A DNA stretch of 64,000 nt from Thermacetogenium phaeum DSM 12270 (GTDB lineage Bacteria; Bacillota; DSM-12270; Thermacetogeniales; Thermacetogeniaceae), in the NCBI RefSeq assembly GCF_000305935.1, contig NC_018870.1, forward strand, positions 947,942-1,011,941, given 5' to 3'. Position numbers and translations under genes: made by a program. The stretch's first letter is position 1. Every line of letters starts with the position of its first letter. Shown piece after piece: positions 35,174 to 43,419 of this stretch. The notes below the pieces were generated by a model. That model searched no databases, was not told the origin of the DNA, and saw only the letters and a program-made list of their open reading frames with translations.

Positions 35174-35551
35174 GAGCAAGCAGTCCGGATGATCGCGCGT
35201 GCCAGGGCCGAAAGGCGGTACGTGAGGAAAGTCCGGGCTCCACAGGGCAGGGTGCTGGGTAACACCCAGTGGGGGTGACCCCGAGGAAAGTGCCACAGAA
35301 ATGGATACCGCCCGGTACTCATAACGGGTGCCGGGTAAGGGTGGAACGGTGCGGTAAGAGCGCACCAGCGGCCAGGCGACTGGTCCGCTAGGTAAACCCC
35401 ACCTGGAGCAAGACCGAATAGGGAGGCAATGAAGCGGCCCGCATGAGCCTCCGGGTAGGTTGCTTGAGGCCCCGGGCAACCGGGGTCCCAGAGAGATGAT
35501 CATCACCTTCGGAAGGAAGGTACAGAACCCGGCTTACAGGACTGCTTGCTC
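35174..35551 (+). ncRNA. rnpB: RNase P RNA, bacterial type
   Basis: The ends GAGCAAGCAGTCC (35174-35186) and GGACTGCTTGCTC (35539-35551) form the perfect P1 helix. Inside are the universal elements GAGGAAAGTCCGGGCTCC, GTGCCACAGAAA, GGTAAGGGTGGAACGGTGCGG in pieces, and the 3' ACAGAACCCGGCTTACAG block. The length of about 378 nt and the layout fit the ancestral A type. It is the catalytic RNA that trims tRNA 5' ends. Confidence 0.97.
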
Positions 35552-35561
35552 ACGCCGATAG

Positions 35562-35603
35562 AAAAAGCGAGGGGTTTCGTTTATGGAAATTCCTCGCTTT
35601 TTT
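35562..35603 (+). terminator. Rho-independent terminator of rnpB
   Basis: AAAAAGCGAGG (35562-35572) pairs with CCTCGCTTTTT (35592-35602), ending in six T. Confidence 0.9.
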
Positions 35604-35640
35604 GCCCGATTACTTCCCAGAATCTGCCGGGAGGCCACCC

Positions 35641-36726
35641 TTAGGGCTTCTTTTTCTCTCCGGTGATGAAGCGAAGCCTTTTGAAAGCCTCGAGCTTCTC
35701 CTCCCTCCCGATTTTGGCATCTTTGATGGCCTGTTCCAGGATAGAGATCGACTGGTCGTAGATCTTCCTGTCGACCGGGTAGGGGTAGCCGTCTTTTCCA
35801 CCGTGGGCGAAGCTGTATTTTGCCGGGTCTTGATAGCTGGGCCGGGCGCCGTAGGCCAGTTCGGAGATCAGGGAAAGGGCACGGATGGTTTTCGGGCCCA
35901 CTCCGGGTATGGTGAGCACGGCTTCAAAGCTGTCCGGCTGCCGCTCATACGTTTTGAGCAGGATACGCTCCAGGCTTTGCGGCTGGATGTCCCCAGGGCC
36001 AAGGGAGTGGCGGTAGGGCATGATTAAGCTCCTGTATTCTCTTGCTATTTCGACAGGAGCGGCGCAGCTCAGTGAGGCGATCATCTGGCGGGTGTCTGCA
36101 CTTTTTCGGTCGACCAGGTTTAAAACCTTTTGCTCCCTCCGGTCGCAGCAGATGGCGTTCTGCGGCTCGTTGACGAAATCGGTGACCCTGCTTCCCAGCC
36201 AGTGGTAGCGGCGGGCGCGTCTGCTATCGGGGTTCATTCCCTGCTGGATCACCGCCCAGTCGCCTTTGCTTGTAAAAATGAAGGTATGATGGTAGAGCTG
36301 GTACCCGTCCTGGACGGCTGTGTTGTCCACCTTGGCGCTCATTTTGCTGGCGTAGACGAGTTTTTCTGCCTTAGCCGGCAGAGCGTATCGATCGACGTAA
36401 GTTATGATGTCCTGGGGTGTTTTCAGGGATCTTTTTCCCTTCCCGCCGGCGATGAAGAGACCGAGCTCCCTTTCTAAACCGCGCAGCCCCTCCTTGAGGG
36501 CACCGCAGACGGTGGTGGTGAGGCCGGAGGAGTGCCAGTCAAAACCGAGCAGGCAGCCGAGGGCCTGGAACCAGAAGGGGTCGGCCAGCTTCTGCAGCAC
36601 GCCTGCTGTACCCTGGTCGCGGACGAGCAGGATGATGATGGAACGCCCCAGCCTGGTCATGCGTTCGAAAAGCCACGGGGGACACTGCCCGCCGTGCAGG
36701 GGAAGGTCCACATATCCGGTGCGCAC
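35641..36726 (-). CDS. DUF763 family protein
   Basis: A 361-residue protein starting M-R-T-G-Y-V-D-L-P-L-H-G-G-Q-C-P-P-W-L-F, the DUF763 hallmark, and containing D-W-H-S-S-G and H-H-T-F-I-F. A helix-hairpin-helix-like stretch, L-T-I-P-G-V-G-P-K-T-I-R-A-L near 290, suggests DNA binding. The family is frequent in archaea and thermophiles; its function is not established, though a DNA-related role is plausible. It stands alone, convergent with rnpB. Confidence 0.85.
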   Translation of the reverse strand: MRTGYVDLPLHGGQCPPWLFERMTRLGRSIIILLVRDQGTAGVLQKLADPFWFQALGCLLGFDWHSSGLTTTVCGALKEGLRGLERELGLFIAGGKGKRSLKTPQDIITYVDRYALPAKAEKLVYASKMSAKVDNTAVQDGYQLYHHTFIFTSKGDWAVIQQGMNPDSRRARRYHWLGSRVTDFVNEPQNAICCDRREQKVLNLVDRKSADTRQMIASLSCAAPVEIAREYRSLIMPYRHSLGPGDIQPQSLERILLKTYERQPDSFEAVLTIPGVGPKTIRALSLISELAYGARPSYQDPAKYSFAHGGKDGYPYPVDRKIYDQSISILEQAIKDAKIGREEKLEAFKRLRFITGEKKKP

Positions 36727-37018
36727 GGGATCACCTCTTCTTGCGTCGGCAATGGCTTCATGACAAAACCATCAGAACCAGGCGAAAACCGTCACTTTTC
36801 TTGAGACAGAGGACGATGACGCCTCCGGTGACGGCATCAGAGGACGAAAACAGTAATTCATCCTTCTGCTTGCTTCCGAAATGCGATTGGAGCCTCCGCA
36901 AGGCAGTCTGCATCTGAAAGATGTGTTTTGGGGGCTCCGACAATCCGGCCTCCGATTTTTATTTGGAGCAAAACTGCCTCCATAGGCAATTATATCACTT
37001 TGAAGAACCCGTCACCGA
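36727..37018. other. intergenic stretch upstream of the DUF763 gene
   Basis: Contains one weak candidate gene on the minus strand (36758-36943, 61 residues, TTG start after GGAGG) with no recognisable family and only limited support. Otherwise no clear promoter or gene is seen. Confidence 0.4.
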
Positions 37019-37059
37019 GAAAAAGCCTGACATAAGAGTTGGCCACCCTTATGTCAGGC
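37019..37059 (-). terminator. Rho-independent terminator of the cooT-cbiM gene cluster
   Basis: GCCTGACATAAG (37025-37036) and CTTATGTCAGGC (37048-37059) form a perfect 12-bp stem; on the minus strand the stem is followed by TTTTTCTC. A second perfect 10-bp stem (CTACCCGGGA / TCCCGGGTAG, about 37081-37108) lies just upstream on that strand but lacks a T-run. Confidence 0.9.
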
Positions 37060-37205
37060 GGGAAAGGGGGATGTTTTTTCTACCCGGGATCTGCTGCTCC
37101 CGGGTAGTATTGTGGGAGGTTAAATGTATGCAAAAAAGGACCGTGGTGACCTGCTCCTTGCAGGTCCTTCCGAAGCCTCCACGGCCTCATCTGCCAGAGT
37201 GCTGT

Positions 37206-37394
37206 TTATTCTTCTTCCAGGATAATTTTGTGGTCCACCAGGGCCAGTTCCTTGATCCGGGCTTTAACCATTTTCCGTTGGCCGAAAATGTTCTCCAGGA
37301 GGAGACAGTCATTCTGCGGCTCGACCTTATCAACGTTTTCAAAAATCAGTTCCTCTCGATCGCCCCGGCGCAGGTAAGCATGGGCCTCACACAT
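37206..37394 (-). CDS. CooT-like small nickel-binding protein
   Basis: A 62-residue protein with the CooT start M-C-E-A-H-A-Y and an SH3-like small beta fold. In the CO dehydrogenase accessory protein CooT the N-terminal cysteine binds nickel as a dimer. Here it overlaps the DUF3842 gene by 8 bases and is downstream of a CbiM/NikM transporter component, consistent with nickel handling for hydrogenase (hyp genes at 8-13 kb) or CO dehydrogenase. Nickel specificity is inferred. Confidence 0.8.
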   Translation of the reverse strand: MCEAHAYLRRGDREELIFENVDKVEPQNDCLLLENIFGQRKMVKARIKELALVDHKIILEEE

Positions 37395-37812
37395 CTTTCT
37401 TCACCTCCGCTAATTCTTTCAATCTGTTGATAAGCTTTTCAACCTGATGCGGTAAGGGTTCCGGTTCTACGCCGATGACTTCCACCTTGGAAAGTGTCAG
37501 AGGTAAAAGGAACTTCTGCGCCTTGCTTTTGGCGATGGCTTCGGCCATCTTCGCCGTCAGCTCTCCCCGCATGGAATGGGCGAGAATAATACCTAAGGGC
37601 CCAACGATTACGTCAACCTCATCGGCGTTCTGCACAACCGCGTTCTCTCCGCTTGCCCCTTCGTTGGCTCCTGCCTTGAGCATCAGGGAGGTAGCGATGG
37701 CATTGGTACCGAGAGCAATAATCTCGGTTTCCGGGGGAAGGGCTTTCCTTGCCTGCTCGGTGATCAGGCGCCCGATACCCCCTCCCTGCCCGTCAACAAC
37801 GGCGATCCTCAT
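37387..37812 (-). CDS. DUF3842 family protein
   Basis: The 141-residue protein begins M-R-I-A-V-V-D-G-Q-G-G-G-I-G and has alternating strands and helices like a small Rossmann-type fold, with I-A-L-G-T-N-A-I-A-T and V-G-P-L-G-I-I motifs. This is DUF3842, common in Clostridia; function unknown. The N-terminal D-G-Q-G-G-G-I-G could bind a nucleotide. Its position between the transporter genes and cooT-like gene suggests a part in metal or cofactor supply, but this is inference only. Confidence 0.8.
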   Translation of the reverse strand: MRIAVVDGQGGGIGRLITEQARKALPPETEIIALGTNAIATSLMLKAGANEGASGENAVVQNADEVDVIVGPLGIILAHSMRGELTAKMAEAIAKSKAQKFLLPLTLSKVEVIGVEPEPLPHQVEKLINRLKELAEVKKDV

Positions 37813-37821
37813 TTGTTTCCC

Positions 37822-38148
37822 TTACTTGGCGCTGCTTTGCGGCCGTTCAATCTCTTTTTCCGGAGCCGGACGGCTTTTCAGCAGGCAGGCAATGCCGTAG
37901 GCAGCTGCCAGGGTGAGCAGTGTACCGATTATTCCCGCCAGGGCTGTGGCCACCTTTTCATTGGCTATCCCCGGTAGGGCATAATCAGGTATGGGGGAGT
38001 GGATAACCTCTTGCCCTTCCCCCTGCTCGATAAAACCGTGGTCCTCGGCCACCCTCTCCAGGCCGTCCGGGAAGGAGGAGGCGAAGGGGCTGAGAAAGAG
38101 GGCGAGCGCCAGCGCAAGTATCAATAAAAACCAGATTTCTCTGCGCAT
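37822..38148 (-). CDS. PDGLE-domain membrane protein (CbiN/NikN-like)
   Basis: ATG 38148 follows GAGGTG on the minus strand. The 108-residue protein has an N-terminal membrane span, the conserved F-P-D-G-L-E-R-V-A-E-D-H-G-F segment outside, and a second span near 75-95. PDGLE proteins replace CbiN/NikN as the small partner of CbiM/NikM in cobalt or nickel uptake. It starts 10 bases after cbiM, so the two are co-expressed. Confidence 0.88.
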   Translation of the reverse strand: MRREIWFLLILALALALFLSPFASSFPDGLERVAEDHGFIEQGEGQEVIHSPIPDYALPGIANEKVATALAGIIGTLLTLAAAYGIACLLKSRPAPEKEIERPQSSAK

Positions 38149-38158
38149 TGTTTTCACC

Positions 38159-38797
38159 TCACGCTTTTGCGGTTTGATGGACCAGGTCCGGCCGCACCTG
38201 GGTAAGGTAGCTGACGACGGCAGTAGTAATAACCGCTTCTCCGATCCCGATGAGAACATGCCAGCCCAGCATGGCGGGGAACACGGCATTGAAGGGAGCC
38301 ATCCCGGAAATGGCAAGCTCTACTGCGCAGGCGGCGGAAGCCAGCACGACAGATACCCAGGAAGCCACGAAGGTCCCCACCAGCGTTCCCGTCCGGTTCG
38401 GCCAGGCCCGCTGGATCAACAGGTAAGTACCGTACCCGGCAAAAACACCGATTACCGCCATATTAAGGATATTCGCTCCCAGGGCTGTCACTCCGCCGTC
38501 AAGGAAGATGAATGCTTGCAGAGCGAGTATGGTGGCCATTATGATACTTGCCGCCCAGGGGCCCAACGTTACCGCTGCCAGCACTGCTCCCAGCAGGTGT
38601 CCGGATGTTCCCATGGCAATGGGAAAATTGATCATCTGGGCCGCGAAGATAAATGCGGCCATGACCCCCATAAAAGGCACCTGCCTCTCCTGAAGCCTCT
38701 CTTTTGTTTTTGTAACTGCATAACCTATTGAAGCACCACCGAGGACCCAGGCAGTCCCCCAGGTTTTGGGATCTAGAAAACCGTCGGGTATGTGCAT
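38159..38797 (-). CDS. cbiM: CbiM/NikM-type cobalt/nickel ECF transporter substrate-binding component
   Basis: The 212-residue membrane protein begins M-H-I-P-D-G-F-L, the metal-binding N-terminus of CbiM/NikM in which Met1 and His2 coordinate the ion. It has six to seven hydrophobic spans and P-I-A-M-G-T-S-G-H-L-L-G-A, the typical G-x-x-x-H motif. The ATPase (CbiO) and T component (CbiQ) are not adjacent, so they must be supplied elsewhere, or the CbiM-PDGLE pair works alone. Cobalt fits the corrinoid methyltransferase; nickel fits the CooT-like gene and hyp genes. Confidence 0.92.
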   Translation of the reverse strand: MHIPDGFLDPKTWGTAWVLGGASIGYAVTKTKERLQERQVPFMGVMAAFIFAAQMINFPIAMGTSGHLLGAVLAAVTLGPWAASIIMATILALQAFIFLDGGVTALGANILNMAVIGVFAGYGTYLLIQRAWPNRTGTLVGTFVASWVSVVLASAACAVELAISGMAPFNAVFPAMLGWHVLIGIGEAVITTAVVSYLTQVRPDLVHQTAKA

Positions 38798-38832
38798 GTT
38801 TTTACCTCCTTAACAACTCAAAAATTTAAAAT

Positions 38833-38884
38833 AAAAAAACCACGAGTACCCGTCCACTTCTGTGGAACCGAGGACCTCCGTGGT
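38833..38884 (-). terminator. structured terminator or leader upstream of cbiM
   Basis: On the minus strand ACCACG (38884-38879) pairs with CGTGGT (38844-38839) and is followed by a T-run; TCCAC/GTGGA forms an inner hairpin. It lies between the C_GCAxxG_C_C gene and cbiM, so it may end the former or act as a metal- or cobalamin-responsive leader of the latter. I see no match to a known riboswitch core. Confidence 0.6.
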
Positions 38885-38972
38885 CCGGATTATCTTCTGA
38901 GATTCTGTTGCTATTATTTATTCTATGCAGAACAGAAGATTCCTGCTGTTCATTAAAAAGATTTTTAAAAAG

Positions 38973-39422
38973 TTATTCCCGCAGTCCTTTTAATATGAGC
39001 CGGGCTGCTTCTCGGGCGACTTCCCCTGTAAAAGCAATGCACTGCTCCATATGTTGGGAGGAGCCCAGTTCCATCCCTTTCGTCAGTATGCGGCAGCAGG
39101 TGCTCTTATGCCAGCTCTTAAAGGTATCATGCAGTTCCTTGGACAGCTCCATGGCTTTTTGAACTCCTGGATCCCCGGGAACTGACCGCCCGAAGAACAT
39201 TCCCAGGGCCATGACGCCTCCTGCCACGGCTCCACAGGTGCATCCCGCTCCGCCTATGCCCACCGGGAAACCGGAAGCCATGGCGATCACCTCATCCGGC
39301 AGCGGCAGCTGGAATTCATCCTTGATGGCTTTCACAATGGCTTCTGAACAGTAAAAGTCCCCCCGGCGGTAGTAATCCGCCGCTTTTTCTTCGATCTTCT
39401 GAATATCGATGTTCTTGTTCAA
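38973..39422 (-). CDS. C_GCAxxG_C_C family protein
   Basis: A 149-residue protein with D-F-Y-C-S-E-A-I near 22-29, G-G-A-G-C-T-C-G-A-V-A-G-G near 57-69 and later C-C-R and E-Q-C. These spaced cysteines define the C_GCAxxG_C_C family, thought to be redox or metal-binding; some members are near molybdoenzymes or selenium genes. It could bind a cluster. Here it lies between the cobalt/nickel transporter and a cysteine desulfurase-like gene on the same strand. Confidence 0.85.
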   Translation of the reverse strand: MNKNIDIQKIEEKAADYYRRGDFYCSEAIVKAIKDEFQLPLPDEVIAMASGFPVGIGGAGCTCGAVAGGVMALGMFFGRSVPGDPGVQKAMELSKELHDTFKSWHKSTCCRILTKGMELGSSQHMEQCIAFTGEVAREAARLILKGLRE

Positions 39423-39586
39423 AGCAATCCCCCCGTTAAAGCTTTTTTCTTATATGGTTGCCTTCGGCGACGCTTTCCGGTACAGAGCCGGATGTGTGTT
39501 TCCTCCCTGAAAATAGAAGTAAGAGGAATGTCGGATGACGGAAGCTCGCAAGAAAATACCCAAGCCTCATGGGGCGGCAGGAGCGC

Positions 39587-40735
39587 CTAGCCGGAAGTGG
39601 CAATCTCATAAACAGCCTTAATGACTTTATGGATATCCTCCATGGTATTGAAGAAGCCGGGGCTGAGGCGGCAGGCACCCCTTTTCAGGGTTCCCATGGT
39701 CCGGTGCGCCAGGGGGGCGCAGTGCAGTCCGGACCTGCTTTGGATTCCGTACTTCTGATCCAGGAGGAAACTCACCTCGCCGCAGTCCCTGTCCTCGATA
39801 TTGAAAGAAACCACTGCCGTCTGCCGTCGGCTGTCGCAGGGACCGTACAGAATTACACCTTTGATTTCGCGTAACCCCTGGATTAAGGCGTCGGTCAGTT
39901 CCTGTTCGTGTTGGCGGATCTTCTCCAGGCCCGTTTCTTGGATGAACTGCACGCCGGCGTTCAGACCGGCTATCCCCGGTGTATTGGGGGTTCCGCTCTC
40001 AAACCTGTCGGGCATGAAATCGGGCTGATCAACCCGCTCCGATTGTGACCCGGTTCCCCCCTCGACAAGCGGCCGGACATCCAGCCCCGGCCTGATGTAC
40101 AGGCCTCCGGTGCCCTGAGGTCCCAACAGCCCCTTGTGGCCGGTAAAAGCCAGGAGGTCGATGTTCTGCTCCTCCACGTCTACCGGCAGCACACCCGCCG
40201 ATTGGGCGGCATCTACCATGAACAGTATTCCTTTCCGGCGGACAATCCTCCCCACCTCGGCAACAGGCATGATGGTGCCGGTAATATTGGAAGCATGGAG
40301 CAGGCACACGAGGCGCGTCCGCAACGTCAGTGCCTGCTCCAGGAGAGAGGGATCGAGGGTGCCGTCTGGTGAACACCGGACGACGGTAAGTTCCACCCCT
40401 TTATCTTTCAGGGCGTGCAGCGGACGGACAACGGCGTTGTGCTCCATGCTGCTGATGACAACGTGGTCGCCCGGCTCCAGCAGACCTTTCAGGGCGATGT
40501 TGATGGCTTCGGTGACGTTGACCGTGAAGGCGATGCGGGAACTGTCCTTGATATTAAACAACCTGGCCAGGGATTCCCTTGTCTCCAGGAGAATCTGCCC
40601 GGAGATTACGGACCGGCGGTGGCTCCCCCGGCCAGGGCTGGCTCCTAATTTGCGGTTGAAGTGATCCACTGCCCTGTAGACAGATTCCGGCTTCGGCCAG
40701 GATGTTGCTGCGTTGTCCAAATAAATATCGTTCAT
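39587..40735 (-). CDS. cysteine desulfurase-like class V aminotransferase
   Basis: A 382-residue PLP enzyme: I-Y-L-D-N-A-A-T-S-W-P-K-P near 4-16, M-E-H-N-A-V near 97, D-A-A-Q-S-A-G near 195 and the PLP lysine in F-T-G-H-K-G-L-L-G-P. This matches the cysteine desulfurase/selenocysteine lyase type often linked with YedF-like carriers. The distal R-S-G-L-H-C-A-P-L-A-H contains the catalytic cysteine position. It could feed sulfur to the SmsCB-like pair 5 kb away, or selenium/sulfur to a DUF3343 protein, but no direct operon links them. Confidence 0.9.
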   Translation of the reverse strand: MNDIYLDNAATSWPKPESVYRAVDHFNRKLGASPGRGSHRRSVISGQILLETRESLARLFNIKDSSRIAFTVNVTEAINIALKGLLEPGDHVVISSMEHNAVVRPLHALKDKGVELTVVRCSPDGTLDPSLLEQALTLRTRLVCLLHASNITGTIMPVAEVGRIVRRKGILFMVDAAQSAGVLPVDVEEQNIDLLAFTGHKGLLGPQGTGGLYIRPGLDVRPLVEGGTGSQSERVDQPDFMPDRFESGTPNTPGIAGLNAGVQFIQETGLEKIRQHEQELTDALIQGLREIKGVILYGPCDSRRQTAVVSFNIEDRDCGEVSFLLDQKYGIQSRSGLHCAPLAHRTMGTLKRGACRLSPGFFNTMEDIHKVIKAVYEIATSG

Positions 40736-40962
40736 GACCGATATTCCGACCTCTCTATTAGCGGTGTTTTGCTGGCTTTACGCAACCAAAATAGGTGCGT
40801 GCCCCGCTCGACCTATAAATCTATAACATAGCGTTATGTATCTCAGGGGGTGAAGGCAGTCATTGGAATATCATTTTAATTTATAAATATTGTGCACGCG
40901 CAGTAATAATCCTGCCGGCTATTTATAACATTCTGTAATAGTTGGGGATCGCGTGTTTCTTG
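40736..40962. other. intergenic region upstream of the cysteine desulfurase-like gene
   Basis: No gene seen. It must contain the minus-strand promoter of the desulfurase-like gene; a short inverted repeat ACATA-gcgt-TATGT lies near 40830. Confidence 0.4.
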
Positions 40963-41003
40963 AAAAAAATCTCCCTGCGGCTAAAGCTTTCAGCTTCAGG
41001 GAG
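40963..41003 (-). terminator. Rho-independent terminator of the LysR gene
   Basis: CTCCCTG (40971-40977) pairs with CAGGGAG (40997-41003), with inner complementarity; on the minus strand the stem is followed by ATTTTTTT. Confidence 0.9.
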
Positions 41004-41046
41004 CGTTATGTGGGTAGTTTTTTTAAGGCCCTTGACTCGAAGGGAG

Positions 41047-41946
41047 TTAGTGTGTGTTGAAGTAGTCTTTGAGAAAAGCGTAAAAGGTCTTCATGGGAGG
41101 GCTTAGCATCTGATTCTGGCGGGAAACAAAGAAGATATCCCTCTGCGGCGGGAAATCCTCGATGCGCAGCATCACCAGTTCCCCCACCTGAATGCGCTTC
41201 TTGACTGCGAAGTGAGATACCAGGGAAATACCCAGCCCTGCCGCCACGGCATTGACAACGGCTTCGGTGCTTCCCATCTCCAGCTTAATATTCAACCTCT
41301 CCGGGGAAATGCCTTTTTCTTTTAACCTGTTTTCGATGACCAGCCGTGTTCCGGAGCCCTTTTCCCGTACCACTACCTGTTCCTGTACAAAATCTTTTAT
41401 GGTGATCGTTTTCCGGCCGGCCAAGGGGTGATGGGGCGGGGCGATCACCACCAGTTCATCCTGGAGGATCACCTCCTGTTTCAACATCGGATTCTTCAGA
41501 TCCGCTCCGATTATTCCCGCCTCAACTCCACCGTCCAGGATGAGATTTCCTATCTCCGTGCTGTCGCCGATCTCCAGCCTGGCTCTGACCTGGGGATAGA
41601 GCTCCTGAAAACGCTGGAGCGCTGCGGGCAGGATGTATTCCCCGGGAATGGTGCTGGCGCCTAGAAGCAGGTTCCCCTGGATGGTCTTGTCCAAAGCCTT
41701 AACATCGTTGAGGCTCGCCGTGAGCGTCTCCATGATCTTCTTGCTGTATTCGTAGACGATTTTGCCTGCCTCGGTTACCTCTAAGTGGCGGCTCGTGCGG
41801 TAAAGCAGGGGTACACCGTAGTACCTTTCCAGGGAGTTCAGCTGCTTGCTGACGGCCGGTTGGGTGAGGTGCAGGGCACGCGCTGCTCTGGTCAGGCTTT
41901 TTTTCTCGACAATATAAATAAAAGTCTGCAGCCATGATAGATTCAT
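41047..41946 (-). CDS. LysR-family transcriptional regulator
   Basis: ATG 41946 (M-N-L-S-W-L-Q-T-F) follows AAGGTG; the GTG three codons upstream is less well placed. The 299-residue protein has the LysR winged helix-turn-helix (S-L-T-R-A-A-R-A-L-H-L-T-Q-P-A-V-S near 18-34) and a periplasmic-binding-like effector domain from about 90. The overall look is close to CysL/CbbR-type regulators. Its target is unknown; it is divergent from aroF with about 420 bases between and upstream of the desulfurase-like gene on the same strand. Confidence 0.92.
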   Translation of the reverse strand: MNLSWLQTFIYIVEKKSLTRAARALHLTQPAVSKQLNSLERYYGVPLLYRTSRHLEVTEAGKIVYEYSKKIMETLTASLNDVKALDKTIQGNLLLGASTIPGEYILPAALQRFQELYPQVRARLEIGDSTEIGNLILDGGVEAGIIGADLKNPMLKQEVILQDELVVIAPPHHPLAGRKTITIKDFVQEQVVVREKGSGTRLVIENRLKEKGISPERLNIKLEMGSTEAVVNAVAAGLGISLVSHFAVKKRIQVGELVMLRIEDFPPQRDIFFVSRQNQMLSPPMKTFYAFLKDYFNTH

Positions 41947-42166
41947 GGGAGCCACACCTTATGCAAGTAAGAATAATGTGATATAAGCTAATTTCGCTCC
42001 GGCTTGGAATTTCCCTTCCGCCATTGCTGTAAGGAATACGGAGGTTAAATCTCAGTGGTGAAATATCGATTGGAACCCAAGATATTTGAATCCGGTTCTT
42101 TAAAGTGAATAGTGAATAATGGCCATTTTTATTGCCTCAGCGCGGATCCGGCGTTTGTGGTTTTTA

Positions 42167-42195
42167 TTGTCGTGGAGGCTGTGATGTGCTAAAAT
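42167..42195 (+). promoter_or_regulatory. promoter of the aroF-tyrA operon
   Basis: TTGTCG (42167-42172), exactly 17 bases, TAAAAT (42190-42195). Transcription would start near 42202 and first make the attenuator leader. Confidence 0.65.
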
Positions 42196-42201
42196 AAACC
42201 T

Positions 42202-42322
42202 CAACCGGGAGAGAATCACGGTAGACTGGTAGCCCCGGTGAGAAATTTATTATAAGTAGGACGGAAGGACGGCGGGGAGAGAATGGTTCAATCCAGGATA
42301 CTCCTGGCGGGGTATCCTTTTT
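42202..42322 (+). promoter_or_regulatory. transcription attenuator leader of aroF
   Basis: A leader of about 120 bases ends in a terminator: AGGATAC (42295-42301) pairs with GTATCCT (42312-42318), then TTTTT. An alternative hairpin CCAGG (42293-42297)/CCTGG (42303-42307) overlaps the terminator's left arm and would prevent it. The 10-mer GGGAGAGAAT occurs twice (42207-42216 and 42275-42284). No T-box consensus or regular TRAP repeat array is visible, so the effector is unknown, presumably an aromatic amino acid signal. Confidence 0.7.
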
Positions 42323-42372
42323 GTTGTATTTTCCCGTCTGTTCCTTAAAAACGTTACAAAGGAGGCCTTAAG

Positions 42373-43419
42373 ATGATTATTGTCATGGAGGCGTCGGCTA
42401 CCAGGCGGGAAATCGAAGCGGTTTGTGCAAAACTGGTCCAGGAGGGGTTTTCGGTCCATCTTTCAGAGGGAGTTGCCAGAACCATCATCGGTGTCATCGG
42501 AGACAGAACCAGGGCCATGGGTTTGGCGCTGGAGGCCATGCCGGGGGTGGAAAAGGCAATTCCCGTCTTAAATCCTTTTAAACTCGTCAGCCGGGAGTTC
42601 CGGCAGGAAAACACCATCGTCAGTATTAACGGGCGGGTTCTGGGCGGCAACGAGGTGCACTTGATCGCCGGGCCGTGTTCTGTAGAGTCGAGGGAGCAGC
42701 TTTTGGAAACCGCCTGGGCGGTCAAGGAGGCAGGTGCTACCCTGTTGAGGGGGGGTGCCTTTAAGCCCCGTACATCACCGTATTCTTTTCAGGGGCTTGA
42801 AGAGGCCGGCCTGGAGATCCTTGCCGAGGCCCGGGAAAGAACCGGTCTCCCTGTTGTGACCGAAGTAGTAGACCCGCGTTTTGTGAGCCTTGTCGGATCG
42901 TATGCGGATGTGCTACAGATCGGGGCGAGAAACATGCAGAATTACTTTCTGCTCAAAGAGGTCGCTAAGGTGAAGAAGCCGGTTTTGCTGAAAAGGGGAC
43001 CGTCTGCCACAGTTGAAGAATGGTTGATGGCGGCTGAATATATTATGCTCGGAGGGAACGATCAAATAATCCTTTGCGAGAGGGGCATCAGAACCTTCGA
43101 GACTTTTACCCGCAACACTCTGGATCTCAGTGCAGTTCCCGTCGTCAAACGCCTGTCCCACCTTCCTGTGATCGTTGACCCCAGCCACGGTACAGGAAAG
43201 TGGTGGCTGGTTCAGCCTATGGCCCAGGCGGCAATTGCGGCCGGAGCGGATGGTCTGATGGTGGAGGTGCATCCGGATCCCGGTGAGGCCCTGTCGGATG
43301 GAAAGCAGTCCCTGACCCCCGAGAATTTTCGAAACCTTGTGGCATCAGTTAAAGAGATTGCTGTAGCAGTCGGGCGCAGGCTATCGAATACTGTTGCCGG
43401 GGAGCAGTTGCCCAAATGA
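42373..43419 (+). CDS. aroF: 3-deoxy-7-phosphoheptulonate (DAHP) synthase, AroF/AroG-beta type
   Basis: ATG 42373 follows AAAGGAGG. The 348-residue protein has an N-terminal ferredoxin-like regulatory domain (about 1-70) and the barrel with L-I-A-G-P-C-S-V-E near 97, F-K-P-R-T-S-P-Y near 131, L-K-R-G-P and D-P-S-H-G-T-G. This type (Thermotoga/Bacillus AroA-like) joins PEP and erythrose 4-phosphate, the first step to all aromatic amino acids. It overlaps tyrA by 4 bases (ATGA), so the pair is coupled. An attenuator controls it. Confidence 0.96.
   Translation: MIIVMEASATRREIEAVCAKLVQEGFSVHLSEGVARTIIGVIGDRTRAMGLALEAMPGVEKAIPVLNPFKLVSREFRQENTIVSINGRVLGGNEVHLIAGPCSVESREQLLETAWAVKEAGATLLRGGAFKPRTSPYSFQGLEEAGLEILAEARERTGLPVVTEVVDPRFVSLVGSYADVLQIGARNMQNYFLLKEVAKVKKPVLLKRGPSATVEEWLMAAEYIMLGGNDQIILCERGIRTFETFTRNTLDLSAVPVVKRLSHLPVIVDPSHGTGKWWLVQPMAQAAIAAGADGLMVEVHPDPGEALSDGKQSLTPENFRNLVASVKEIAVAVGRRLSNTVAGEQLPK

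Noticed and set aside
36758-36943. Possible 61-residue minus-strand gene upstream of DUF763
   Set aside because: It has a GGAGG site before a TTG start but no recognisable motif and no other support; left as a note in the intergenic entry.
42207-42284. TRAP-binding GAG/TAG array in the aroF leader
   Set aside because: About six GAG/TAG triplets occur but their spacers vary from 5 to 17 bases, while TRAP sites need 2-3 bases and more repeats.
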